Below, one piece after another: positions 27,410 to 35,797 of a DNA stretch of 64,000 bases; within the stretch, counting starts at the first letter, position 1, and every line of letters starts with the position of its first letter. Made by a program: the position numbers and the translations under genes. The stretch is from GCA-2737725 sp033763995 (GTDB taxonomy: Bacteria; Pseudomonadota; Alphaproteobacteria; Rhodospirillales; Rhodospirillaceae), in the NCBI GenBank assembly GCA_033763995.1, contig JANRJL010000007.1, positions 48,798 through 112,797 of the forward strand, written 5' to 3'. The notes under the pieces are model-generated. The model was not told the origin of the DNA. It did no database searches and was given only the letters and a program-made list of their open reading frames with translations.

Positions 27410-29182
27410 TCACGGCACTGCGCCGTAAACAGCCTTGCCGCCCAGCGCCGTCATCAAGATCTCTGTGTCGCGAATTTCATCTACTGGAATGGTCAGAATG
27501 TCTTTCTCCAAAATGACAAAGTCCGCCAGTTTCCCCGATTCGATCGACCCGATCCTGTCTTCGCTCATTAACACGCGGGCACCGTTGATAGTGAAAAGCT
27601 CAAGCGCCTCGCGCCGGGTGATTTCCTTGGCCGGCGCCATTAAGCTCTTGCCTGTCCGGCCGTCGATACGAACAAGTGACTCCCACAACGTGAACATTGG
27701 GCGGTAGTGCGCCCCATCAGTGCTCTGAGCTATCGTCACGCCGCCGTCGATCCACCATCGCAATGGTACTACTTCTTTCCACACATCGTCCTGCCCCGGA
27801 AAGCGGTCAACATAGATTGCCGCACCTTTGCTGTAGTCGACACTGGAATAGGTCGTGGCGACAACCCCTAGCGCCTTCAGCCTTGCGATGTTGGTTCGGC
27901 TTGGATGTTGAACGTGCTGGACCACCCAGCGCCGATCCGTGATAGGTGTTTCGCGATTAACCTTCTCCAACATGCTTACTGCGGTGTCGATCGCCTTGTC
28001 GCCGGCAGCGACGATGTTGAGCCGTAAATCGTTCTTCACCGCAAGGCGAGCAATCCCCAGCAGTTTTTCCGGAGTGACGTCGGACTCCCCGTTGGCCAAC
28101 TTTCCATTGGGATCAAGATAAGGCTTGTTCATCATCGCCGCGCCGAATTGTGTGGCACCATCCATAGACACCGTCACGCCCAGAATTCTTAGGAGATCGT
28201 CTCCAGTACCTGTTCCTTGCGCGTCCTTGCGGTCTTTCATCCATAAATCAAGATCAGGCAGAGATTTCTCCGATGGCAACTCGTAGGCGAACACGACTCT
28301 GTTCTTGAGGTCCCCCGCATTTCGCAGCGTGTTGAGATAGTCCACGAACGCGGGGAGAGTATTGTGAGCCTCGTACAATGTTGTCACACCTGCTGCGATG
28401 TTCTCGAGGATCGCCTCCTTGACTGACGCGATCTGCGCCGCGGCCGAGACCTTCGGCAGCAACGGCGCCAGTTTGGCCCGCAGAGAGCTTGCGTCATTGA
28501 ACTGGTCCATGCCGTAAACCAGTCCGGTTGGCTCTCCGGCATCGTCCTTGACGATGCGCTCGCGGCGCGCCTCTGTCGTATCCCGTGTAATGCCCAGAAG
28601 GGCCAATGCCCGCGAGTTAAAGATGCTGGGGTGGGGCCACTTGCGTGCGCCCGGTATATAAACCGGATTGTTTGGCGCAGCCTTGTCCAATTCTGCACGT
28701 GTCGGCCACCGCTTTTCAGCCAGACTTTCGGGTACATGGAATGCGTCAGGCATCTCACCGATGTATGTAGTGACGATCCAGGCGCCAGGCGCGGCGGCCT
28801 CCGCCGCGTCGAGAATGCATTGAACGATCTCATCTATAGAACGCACGTCATGTAGAGGCACGCGCTCCACTTCGTCTCGTTTACGTGTGATAGTATGGGC
28901 ATGAGCGTCTATGAACCCTGGCACAACAGTGTTTCCCTTGAGATCTATGACCCGGGTAGATGGCGCTGCAAGATTGCGGATCACGGTCACGGTACCCACC
29001 GCGCTGAATTTGTCGCCTTTCACGGCGAACGCTTGAGCTGTCGAGAATCTTCGGTCAACCGTAACAACGTTTCCGTTGATGTAGATGACATCGGGTGCGA
29101 TCGCAGTTTGTGCGGTAGGCTGAGTGACCGCGGATGTCACAGTCAGAAGCGCAGTCACGGTCATAAGCCGCCAATTGTGCAT
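27410..29182 (-). CDS. Secreted amidohydrolase family 3 (YtcJ-like), paralogue C
   Basis: A 590-residue exported hydrolase (MHNWRLMTVTALLTVTSA signal, cleavage near TAQTAIA). Motifs parallel those of A and B: VIYINGNVVTVDRRF, VVPGFIDAHAHTI (HxH), GVTTLYEAHNTLP, VTVSMDGATQFGAAMM, RRWVVQHVQHPS and AQSTDGAHYRPMFTLW (Asp). The HAxGDxA segment reads NIVAAGDKA, again without the histidine. GGGAGA stands before the ATG at 29182; a longer frame would overlap the esterase gene. It lies 19 bases after the carboxylesterase stop, an evident operon partner. Confidence 0.88.
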   Translation of the reverse strand: MHNWRLMTVTALLTVTSAVTQPTAQTAIAPDVIYINGNVVTVDRRFSTAQAFAVKGDKFSAVGTVTVIRNLAAPSTRVIDLKGNTVVPGFIDAHAHTITRKRDEVERVPLHDVRSIDEIVQCILDAAEAAAPGAWIVTTYIGEMPDAFHVPESLAEKRWPTRAELDKAAPNNPVYIPGARKWPHPSIFNSRALALLGITRDTTEARRERIVKDDAGEPTGLVYGMDQFNDASSLRAKLAPLLPKVSAAAQIASVKEAILENIAAGVTTLYEAHNTLPAFVDYLNTLRNAGDLKNRVVFAYELPSEKSLPDLDLWMKDRKDAQGTGTGDDLLRILGVTVSMDGATQFGAAMMNKPYLDPNGKLANGESDVTPEKLLGIARLAVKNDLRLNIVAAGDKAIDTAVSMLEKVNRETPITDRRWVVQHVQHPSRTNIARLKALGVVATTYSSVDYSKGAAIYVDRFPGQDDVWKEVVPLRWWIDGGVTIAQSTDGAHYRPMFTLWESLVRIDGRTGKSLMAPAKEITRREALELFTINGARVLMSEDRIGSIESGKLADFVILEKDILTIPVDEIRDTEILMTALGGKAVYGAVP

Positions 29183-29201
29183 TCTCGTTTCTCCCAGCGC
29201 T

Positions 29202-30782
29202 TCAGGACGGTGTTGTCGGCCACGGTTTACGCCAATGTATACCGGCGAGATCACCGACCGGTTCGACAGCGGTGTCGAACTTCATCGTGATGCGCTTTCC
29301 GGACTCATACGGGGCCCAGACTGGCATCTGGTCATGATTGGGGTTGCCCGTAGCGATGAAATTGATCCAGGCCTTATGTATCGTCGCCGCAAGTGCGGCC
29401 ATCTGACGCTCATTGCCTCCGGCAAGCATCGGTGAATTCGGCCAGTCGGAGAGATTATTGAACACGAACGGCAGTTCGATTGTGTGAAGCGCGCCAAAAT
29501 TCGGCGCTGGCGATTGCCAGTCGAAACGGTAGACAAAACCGGGTTTTCCACGGTTCGCGCGCGCCTCGGCCAGTTCCAGTCCTTTGCGCATGAAATTCTG
29601 CTCAGTGATCAGATGAACTAGCAAAGTAAACGGCGTTGCCGCTGGATAAAGGCGACGGAATTCATCAAGATACGGGGCGTAGGTATCACCGAAAACGCTC
29701 CTGAACCGCTCATGGACCTGCGCATCAGTCGCCGTCAACACATCATTATCGATAAGGAAATGCGCGGCACTTTCGTCACGTGTCGTGCCGAACAACAGGT
29801 CGATTCCGTCAGCGCTGCCGCGGATCAACGATTCGATAGCATCGTCGGTGATGATGGCGCCGTCGTTAACGATACCAAAAGCACTTTCGGAACTGGCAAA
29901 GCGCCGATTCCGGCGATTGTATTCACCAAATGCGGTAAGCAGCTTTTCTGCTGGAACCCGCGTAATGTCGGCGAGCCGGTCGAGTTTGAGGATTTCGACG
30001 TAGCTGCGGGCACGCTTAGCGGCTTCGTCGGCCGGTGTCGGCGGCAATCCGAAGCTCGGGCTTTGCAGAATGGCACGCCGCAGACTCGGGCCTGTTTCTG
30101 GTGACGCCATGTGCAGAGCGACGCAGCGTCCTCCCGCTGACTGTCCCGCCAGAGTGATGTTGGCAGGGTCGCCGCCGAAACGAGCAATGTTCTGTCTAAC
30201 CCACGCCAGCGCCATGCGTTGATCGAGGATACCCATGTTACCCGGCGCTATACCAGGAAGGTAGAGGAAGCCGAGAGGACCAAGTCGGTAATTTACAGTA
30301 ACCACAACAATGCGGCCGTTGCGTGCGAACGACTGACCCGTGTACCAGCGTAGGCTGCCTGCACCGCTGGTGTATCCACCGCCATGCAGCCAGATCATGA
30401 CTGGCGCGGGCGGTCCCTTCAGCGATGGTGACCAAATATTTAGCGTCAGGCAGTTATCTTCCGATTGCGGAAGTATAAAGTCGCCCATAATACGGCTTAG
30501 ACGTGACGCGTTTTGTGGAACGCCGGGACCAAACTGGCTGGAATCTCGAACGCCGCGCCATTTTGGCGGCGGCTCTGGCGACTTAAACCGCAACGCGCCG
30601 ACCGGCGCGCGCGCAAATGGGATGCCGCGAAAGATGGCAACATCACCGTCCATGACGCCGCGTACTGGGCCCTCTTGTGTTTCAACGACGGGCGATCGCG
30701 GCTCTGACATCTTTTCCGCTCGTGCCATGAATGGCAACGCAATTAGACCTGCTTTCAAGAGTGCCCGTCGTGCCAACGTCAT
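29202..30782 (-). CDS. Exported type-B carboxylesterase (para-nitrobenzyl esterase family)
   Basis: A 526-residue esterase with a Tat-like N-terminus (MTLARRALLKAGLIALPF). ETQEGPVRGVMDGDVAIFRGIPFA opens the domain, SEDNCLTLNIWSP is the family signature 2, and WLHGGGYTSGAG forms the oxyanion hole. The nucleophile elbow is ITLAGQSAGGRCVALHM (Ser); the acid is Glu in TTRDESAAHF; the His is in FGALHTIELPFVF. CGGAGAAG precedes the ATG. It is the first gene of the minus-strand cluster that runs through two amidohydrolases, a hydrolase, a TonB receptor and transporters, so it likely cleaves an ester in the imported compound. Confidence 0.9.
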   Translation of the reverse strand: MTLARRALLKAGLIALPFMARAEKMSEPRSPVVETQEGPVRGVMDGDVAIFRGIPFARAPVGALRFKSPEPPPKWRGVRDSSQFGPGVPQNASRLSRIMGDFILPQSEDNCLTLNIWSPSLKGPPAPVMIWLHGGGYTSGAGSLRWYTGQSFARNGRIVVVTVNYRLGPLGFLYLPGIAPGNMGILDQRMALAWVRQNIARFGGDPANITLAGQSAGGRCVALHMASPETGPSLRRAILQSPSFGLPPTPADEAAKRARSYVEILKLDRLADITRVPAEKLLTAFGEYNRRNRRFASSESAFGIVNDGAIITDDAIESLIRGSADGIDLLFGTTRDESAAHFLIDNDVLTATDAQVHERFRSVFGDTYAPYLDEFRRLYPAATPFTLLVHLITEQNFMRKGLELAEARANRGKPGFVYRFDWQSPAPNFGALHTIELPFVFNNLSDWPNSPMLAGGNERQMAALAATIHKAWINFIATGNPNHDQMPVWAPYESGKRITMKFDTAVEPVGDLAGIHWRKPWPTTPS

Positions 30783-31012
30783 TGCTTCTCCGTTTCCATG
30801 CCGCGACGACGGGACAAGCACCCGCGCCGTCCCGAAGACAATTGTGCATAGGTAAAGCCCGGGCGCTCAATTCACTTTAGTATGCTCTTCATATTCCTAA
30901 ATTGAATAGCCGGATCACCAGATGAAAAAGGGCGAGGGCAGTCGACTCTTGAATGTTTAGCAACCAGATGGGCATACTTAGGCGTGGCCCCCACTCTCGA
31001 CGGAGGTCCTTC

Positions 31013-31719
31013 TTGAGCAATTTTAGGCTTCAATTTCCTCGCATTCCGGCGGTCTTCGCAGTCGTTCATGCGGAGTCCGCGGAACAAACGGTGCGGAACG
31101 TGCGCAAGGCACATGATCATGGTGCCGACGGTGTCTTTCTAATTAATCACGCGATCTCAAACGACGACCTACTTGGGTGCTATGCGAGGGCTCGAGAATT
31201 GTTTCCGGATTGGTGGATCGGATTAAGCTTTATAAACTTGTCACCAACGCAAGCTCTGGCCCGCGTGCCCGCGAGTTGCTCGGGCTTATGGACTAGCGAT
31301 GCCGGCATCTCAGGCGAGGAAAACGAGAATTTGAGCGAAGCCGAGCAATTCTGTGCTGGGCGCCGCACTTCTGCTTGGCATGGAATCTATTTCGGGGGCG
31401 TCGCCTTTAAATACCAGCGAGAGGTGACGGATTCCGCGCGGGCTGCTAAGTCGTCAATTCCTTTTGTCGATGTTGTCACGACTAGCGGAAAGGGCACTGG
31501 GTTGGCAGCGCCCGTTGACAAGATACGCAACATGAAAGCGTTATCGGCGCACACCCCATCGCTATAGCAAGCGGAATCACGCCTGAAAATGCGCTTGAGT
31601 ACTTGGACTGCGTCGACGCAATCCTTGTTGCGACGGGAATCAGTCGCTCGCACGATGAGCTGTGCGAAGTTCGTCTTGACCAGCTCATGCGCGTCGTGAA
31701 CGGCTTCAGGCGGTCATAA
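31013..31719 (+). pseudogene. BtpA/SgcQ-like TIM-barrel protein, frameshifted
   Basis: The first frame starts at TTG 31013 behind CGGAGG and reads FPRIPAVFAVVHAESAEQTV, ADGVFLINHAISND, WWIGLSFINL, WHGIYFGGVAFKYQREV and VDVVTTSGKGTG. At about 31534 it loses register and stops at 31567. The next frame continues the same protein without a gap: VIGAHPIAIASGITPENALE, VDAILVATGISRSHDEL, stop at 31717. One missing base explains it. Related proteins are annotated as BtpA-family or wrongly as phosphoribosyltransferases; no function is established. It may be a genuine pseudogene or a sequencing error, since both halves are well kept. It precedes aspartate dehydrogenase on the same strand. Confidence 0.72.
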
Positions 31720-31844
31720 GAGAAAGAATGGAAAATTGTCGCAGTACTTCTATAACGGCTTATTATAGATAGAAGCTGTAATTTTAGTCGACCGATATAG
31801 TAGTCGAGTGATATCGCTCACGCTTGATTGAAGCGAGCGGCCTC

Positions 31845-32654
31845 ATGGCGCGGGACTTCCAGAAGAAAATTAGAGTTGCACTCATAGGAAATGGCGTCAT
31901 TGCGCACCAGATCGCGGCCTTTTGTGCGAGCCAGGCTCAGGATCTCGAGATCGTCGGCGCTTTGACTAGGTCAACAGAGAAAGCTCCAGCTGGCGCTTAT
32001 CCATTGACACATTCTCTTTCGCATCTATTTGGCTGGCACCCCGATCTTGTCATCGAATGCGCCAGCCATTCGGCTGTGATTGAGTACGGGCCAAGTATCC
32101 TAAGTTCTGGCGTGGACCTTATTATCATCTCGGCGGGTAGCTTATCCGATGACACTCTGTACGATTGCTTGATGCGTGCGAGCCGGCGTGGCGGCGGACA
32201 ACTAAAGGTGGCGGCAGGCGCGTTGCCAGGCATTGAGGCATTAGTTGCCGCGCGCCTCGGGGGGCTTGCTACAGTAAAACTTCTGACGTCAAAGCCCCCA
32301 AATGCATGGAAGGGAACGCCCGCCGATCAAGCATTCGATCTACTGTCCCTAAAATCAGCGACGACGATCTTTTCGGGAACCGCGCGAGAAGCAGCACACA
32401 AATATCCAAAAAACGCCAATGTCGCCGCTATCGCAGCCCTTGCCGGAATTGGATTTGACCGAACGCAGGTCGCACTTGTGGCGGATCCAGGTCTTACCCA
32501 GAACACTCATCGCCTGGATGCTGCGGGTAGTTTTGGGAAAATGCATGTAGTTATCGAAGCCAACCCATCTCCCAAGAACCCGAAAACGTCTTTAATTGCG
32601 GCCCTCAGTTTGTTGCGCCTATTGGATCAACAAATCGCGAGTATATCGCTCTAA
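31845..32654 (+). CDS. nadX: L-aspartate dehydrogenase
   Basis: A 269-residue NAD(P)-dependent enzyme. RVALIGNGVIAHQIAAF is the Rossmann loop; DLVIECASHSAVIEYGP, LIIISAGSLSDDTLYD, LKVAAGALPGIEAL and TAREAAHKYPKNANVAAIAALAGIGFDRT are strongly diagnostic of NadX-type aspartate dehydrogenases, which interconvert aspartate and iminoaspartate/oxaloacetate. An ATG at 31845 is preferred to the TTG at 31824. The gene follows the frameshifted BtpA-like gene and precedes a semialdehyde dehydrogenase by 19 bases. With no nadA/nadC nearby, catabolic use of a beta-amino or aspartate-like compound seems likelier than NAD synthesis (inference). Confidence 0.88.
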   Translation: MARDFQKKIRVALIGNGVIAHQIAAFCASQAQDLEIVGALTRSTEKAPAGAYPLTHSLSHLFGWHPDLVIECASHSAVIEYGPSILSSGVDLIIISAGSLSDDTLYDCLMRASRRGGGQLKVAAGALPGIEALVAARLGGLATVKLLTSKPPNAWKGTPADQAFDLLSLKSATTIFSGTAREAAHKYPKNANVAAIAALAGIGFDRTQVALVADPGLTQNTHRLDAAGSFGKMHVVIEANPSPKNPKTSLIAALSLLRLLDQQIASISL

Positions 32655-32673
32655 CTTAACCGGAGGGCTTGCA

Positions 32674-34200
32674 TTGATTTCTTCGCAGAAAAGTCAGCTC
32701 GAAATCCCGCGAATTCCTCATTTCATTGATGGCGCGTTGGTAGACAGCACCTCGGGATCGACACATCATGTATTTAATCCAGCCACAGGCGAAGTCGTTC
32801 GCACCGTCCCCGTCGCAAGCAAAGCAGAAGTCAACCAAGCGGTCGATACTGCAGCGGCTGCGTTCAGTGAATGGGCCGCAACGCCAGCGTCGGTACGAGC
32901 TCGGGTTTTATTCAAGTTTCGAAGCTTGATCGAAGCCGAAGCTGACAGACTTGCAAGCATTATTACAACTGAGAACGGAAAGACATTGGCAGACGCCAAG
33001 GGCGAACTGGCTCGTGGTCTTGAGGTTGTCGAGTTTTCTACTGGAATCCCGCAACTCTTGAAAGCCGACTTCAGTGCGAATGTCAGTCGGAACGTCGATA
33101 GCGTCGAAATCCGCCAACCTCTTGGTGTAGTGGCGGGAATTACGCCGTTTAATTTTCCCGCTATGGTGCCGATGTGGATGTTTCCAGTTGCCCTTGCTTG
33201 CGGCAACACCTTCGTTTTGAAACCCTCCGAGCGCGATCCCTCACTATCGATTGAATTAGCCATATTGCTAAAGCGCGCTGGCTTGCCGAATGGCGTCTTC
33301 AATGTCGTGCATGGTGATCGGGAAGTGGTCGACGCGTTGCTCGACAACCCGATCATCCAAGCTGTCAGCTTTGTGGGATCAACGCCCGTCGCACGGTACG
33401 TATACGTGCGCGGCATCACCGCGGGCAAGCGCGTTCAAGCGCTGGGCGGCGCCAAAAACCATATGGTTGTGATGCCTGATGCGGACATGGACCAAGTCGT
33501 AGATGCCCTAATTGGGGCTGCTTACGGATCCGCAGGTGAGCGCTGCATGGCGATATCAATCGCGGTACCGGTTGGGAAGAAAACCGCCGATACACTTGTG
33601 TCCAAACTTAGGAGTCGTGTCAATATTTTGAAGGTGGGGCCCGGCAATGATTCTAACACCGAAATGGGCCCTTTGATTACGAGACAACATCGAGACAAGG
33701 TAGTCTCCTACATCGATCTTGGCGTGCGAGAAGGCGCTGAACTAATCGTGGATGGACGTGGACTCCGGCTCAAAGATAACGAAGGCGGATATTTCCTTGG
33801 CGCCACACTGTTTGATCACGTCAAGCCGAGTATGCGTATTTATAGGGAAGAGATTTTCGGGCCAGTTTTGTCCATTGTTCGCTGCGACAACTACGGGCAA
33901 GCAGTTAGCCTCGTAAATGATCATGAGCTCGGGAATGGAGCTGCGCTTTTTACGCGGGATGGCGATACCGGTCGGCGCTTCTTGCACGATGTGAAAGCTG
34001 GAATGGTCGGCATCAATATTCCGATTCCTGTGCCTACCGCCTATCACTCATTCGGCGGGTGGAAGAATTCCTTGTTCGGCGATCATAACATCTACGGTCC
34101 GGAAGGTGTGCGCTTTTATACGCGCCTTAAGACCGGAACGGTGCGTTGGCCATCTGATGTTCGCACGGGCGCTGATTTTGTGATTCCCGTGACGAAGTAA
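32674..34200 (+). CDS. mmsA: CoA-acylating methylmalonate-semialdehyde dehydrogenase
   Basis: A 508-residue aldehyde dehydrogenase starting at TTG with CGGAGGG seven bases upstream. HFIDGALVDSTSGS, GITPFNFPAMVPMWMFPVALACG, VSFVGSTPVARYVY, RVQALGGAKNHMVVMPDAD, GSAGERCMAISIAV (nucleophile Cys in the diagnostic GERCMAIS) and NGAALFTRDG place it firmly in MmsA/IolA, which turn malonate or methylmalonate semialdehyde into acetyl- or propionyl-CoA. Operonic with aspartate dehydrogenase. No valine or inositol genes are visible, so a role in beta-alanine-like or malonate semialdehyde disposal from a neighbouring pathway is plausible. Confidence 0.92.
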   Translation: MISSQKSQLEIPRIPHFIDGALVDSTSGSTHHVFNPATGEVVRTVPVASKAEVNQAVDTAAAAFSEWAATPASVRARVLFKFRSLIEAEADRLASIITTENGKTLADAKGELARGLEVVEFSTGIPQLLKADFSANVSRNVDSVEIRQPLGVVAGITPFNFPAMVPMWMFPVALACGNTFVLKPSERDPSLSIELAILLKRAGLPNGVFNVVHGDREVVDALLDNPIIQAVSFVGSTPVARYVYVRGITAGKRVQALGGAKNHMVVMPDADMDQVVDALIGAAYGSAGERCMAISIAVPVGKKTADTLVSKLRSRVNILKVGPGNDSNTEMGPLITRQHRDKVVSYIDLGVREGAELIVDGRGLRLKDNEGGYFLGATLFDHVKPSMRIYREEIFGPVLSIVRCDNYGQAVSLVNDHELGNGAALFTRDGDTGRRFLHDVKAGMVGINIPIPVPTAYHSFGGWKNSLFGDHNIYGPEGVRFYTRLKTGTVRWPSDVRTGADFVIPVTK

Positions 34201-34522
34201 ATCTCCTGTCTCTTCTTTAATCTGTCGATAGCCGTCAAGCAATTTACTTACTTAAGTGTTGATGCAAGAGCGCACCGATAGTTCATTGTTTCTTCTATTT
34301 ACTTCACCCGGCTTGAAAGACCTATGGATCATGGGTAAGTGAGAAATCGTAATTTGAAGACAAAGATATCCCGATCATAGAGCTTGCGGCGGAAGTAGCC
34401 CAACAACCCGCAAGCAACGCAGCACCATCTTTTCAGCCATTCGAAACCTGCATCGACTTCGCCTGCAAAGAATCACTGAGTCCGCTAGACAGGGGCGGAA
34501 TCTCTCGGCCTTACGAATGTTA
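34201..34522. other. Intergenic stretch, nothing recognised
   Basis: About 320 bases between mmsA and the toxin gene, both of which end here (convergent). No open frame with recognisable motifs, no clear T-tailed hairpin. Minus-strand reading near 34380-34470 gives a short peptide (DAGFEWLKRWCC) that may be debris of a lost gene. Confidence 0.4.
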
Positions 34523-34858
34523 TTAACTGAGCAGCCGGACTATCGTTTGCCGAAGATTGCTCTGGTCCCCTGCATTCAAACCGCCAAGGCGACGAATGAC
34601 AAGGTTCTGTTCAAGCGTTGCAAACACGGGCTTTACCACTGAGGGCTTGAGGAGGCCTGCAGCTTGCCAATCTTTGAGCCAAATCTCGTTGGCAGATGAA
34701 CCATGGCGAAGCTGGCTGGTGACCGCCATCACCACGATATCTGGCCGAGACTGATTGTAAGAACCGCTCGAGACAACGACTGCGGGGCGTTTTTTAGAAG
34801 CGGTCTGGCTGGTGAAAGGGAACGGCACCAGCACAACATCGCCGAACTCAAAGGGCAT
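34523..34858 (-). CDS. Type II toxin, PemK/MazF endoribonuclease family
   Basis: A 111-residue protein with the MazF fold signature: FEFGDVVLVPFPFTSQTASKKRPAVVVSS at the start (the conserved F-x-x-x-x-x-K-x-RP-A-V-V), DIVVMAVTSQLR, and KPSVVKPVFATLEQNLVIRRLG. MazF-type toxins cut mRNA during stress. Its start overlaps the upstream antitoxin gene by 11 bases. The pair stands at the border between the less GC-rich left half and the GC-rich right half, a usual place for a stabilising module on mobile DNA. Confidence 0.87.
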   Translation of the reverse strand: MPFEFGDVVLVPFPFTSQTASKKRPAVVVSSGSYNQSRPDIVVMAVTSQLRHGSSANEIWLKDWQAAGLLKPSVVKPVFATLEQNLVIRRLGGLNAGDQSNLRQTIVRLLS

Positions 34859-35048
34859 CGTAGGCGTCGTCGTCCGGGTTGTTCCAGATTTTGGCGAAAG
34901 TGGGCGCGCTGGCCAACTTGGCGGCAGTTGTCAGGGCGTGATCCTGGGCCCGCGTGGCGATGAAGTCGACAAAGTCCTCGATCTCGCCGACACGCTCGGC
35001 CGGCAAGGCTTTGATCTTCTCAATTAGCAACTGGGTACTAGGGGTCAT
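34848..35048 (-). CDS. Antitoxin partner of the MazF-like toxin (DUF2281-like)
   Basis: A 66-residue protein: MTPSTQLLIEKIKALPAE, RVGEIEDFVDFIATRAQDH and a C-terminal acidic, disordered tail (WNNPDDDAYDAL). The KI-x-x-LP-x-x-x-V-x-E-I-x-DFV-x-F pattern is that of DUF2281-type antitoxins, whose tail binds and blocks the toxin. It overlaps the toxin gene by 11 bases, the standard antitoxin-first order. It likely represses its own promoter. Confidence 0.75.
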   Translation of the reverse strand: MTPSTQLLIEKIKALPAERVGEIEDFVDFIATRAQDHALTTAAKLASAPTFAKIWNNPDDDAYDAL

Positions 35049-35416
35049 CTTACGTCTATATCACCTGCAAAGCCGATGTAGGCTCTACATCACATGGTCT
35101 GCCGCAGGGTGGAAGTCAAACGTGCGGGTGCAGAGCAAACATCGTTGTTACTCTTAACACTTTCGCTGTTCGGTCGCAATTTTTCCCTGTTCCTTTGCTT
35201 AGGGAATTTGGCTGAACAGGCCAACCAAACTGCGGCCTTGAGCATGTTGCTGCGCGACAAGAATAGCCAAAATGGCGAAATTTCCCTGCAAATACGCTGT
35301 TTAACATGGAATTTGCCAGAGAACTGCTGGCCCCAGACTGCGGCCACAGCCAACCGCACTTCATTCAAGACCTGCAATTCGAGAGTTGCCGTCGCCTTGG
35401 TGAGTCCCGCACGACA
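35049..35416. other. Intergenic stretch between antitoxin and repeat R1
   Basis: About 370 bases without a credible gene; open frames on both strands have no motif. The antitoxin promoter should lie in the first 60 bases. Composition starts to become GC-rich only at the end of this stretch. Confidence 0.4.
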
Positions 35417-35736
35417 CGCGCAACGGTTGTTCACTACACCTGTTATCCCTGTTATTTCAGGGACCATCAAAAAAGAACAGGCGAAGGGGTTCCTAAGCCC
35501 TTGATCGGGCTTGGAATCGGAAAGACCCCACTCTGATATCAGGTCATTCACGCCGCGCACGCTGTCTCGTCTTTTCAACGGCTTAGCGTGGGGCACCTGC
35601 GGCGCGGCGTGACCGCACCGCAACACGCGCGAACGCAGTGCGCGCATCGGCCCAAACGCGGAGCCGTGAGCAAATCTTACGCCAGGGTCGGCGGGCGATA
35701 AAGAAAATCACGGCGTTTTCCACGCAACTCACATGC
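35417..35736. repeat. Long direct repeat, copy R1
   Basis: A 320-base segment found again, in the same orientation, at 63286-63606. The pair is highly similar by eye (perhaps thirty-odd differences), with long identical runs, such as the one containing TGTTATCCCTGTTATTTCAG and the one containing GATATCAGGTCATTCACGCC. It contains AAGCCC/GGGCTT as a small hairpin. No transposase or integrase is encoded within it. It sits where base composition changes. Confidence 0.85.
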
Positions 35737-35797
35737 ATCGCGGACGCACTGGCGGGCCGTCGCGGCGATGCGATCGCCCGCGGTCGCGGTAAAGCGG

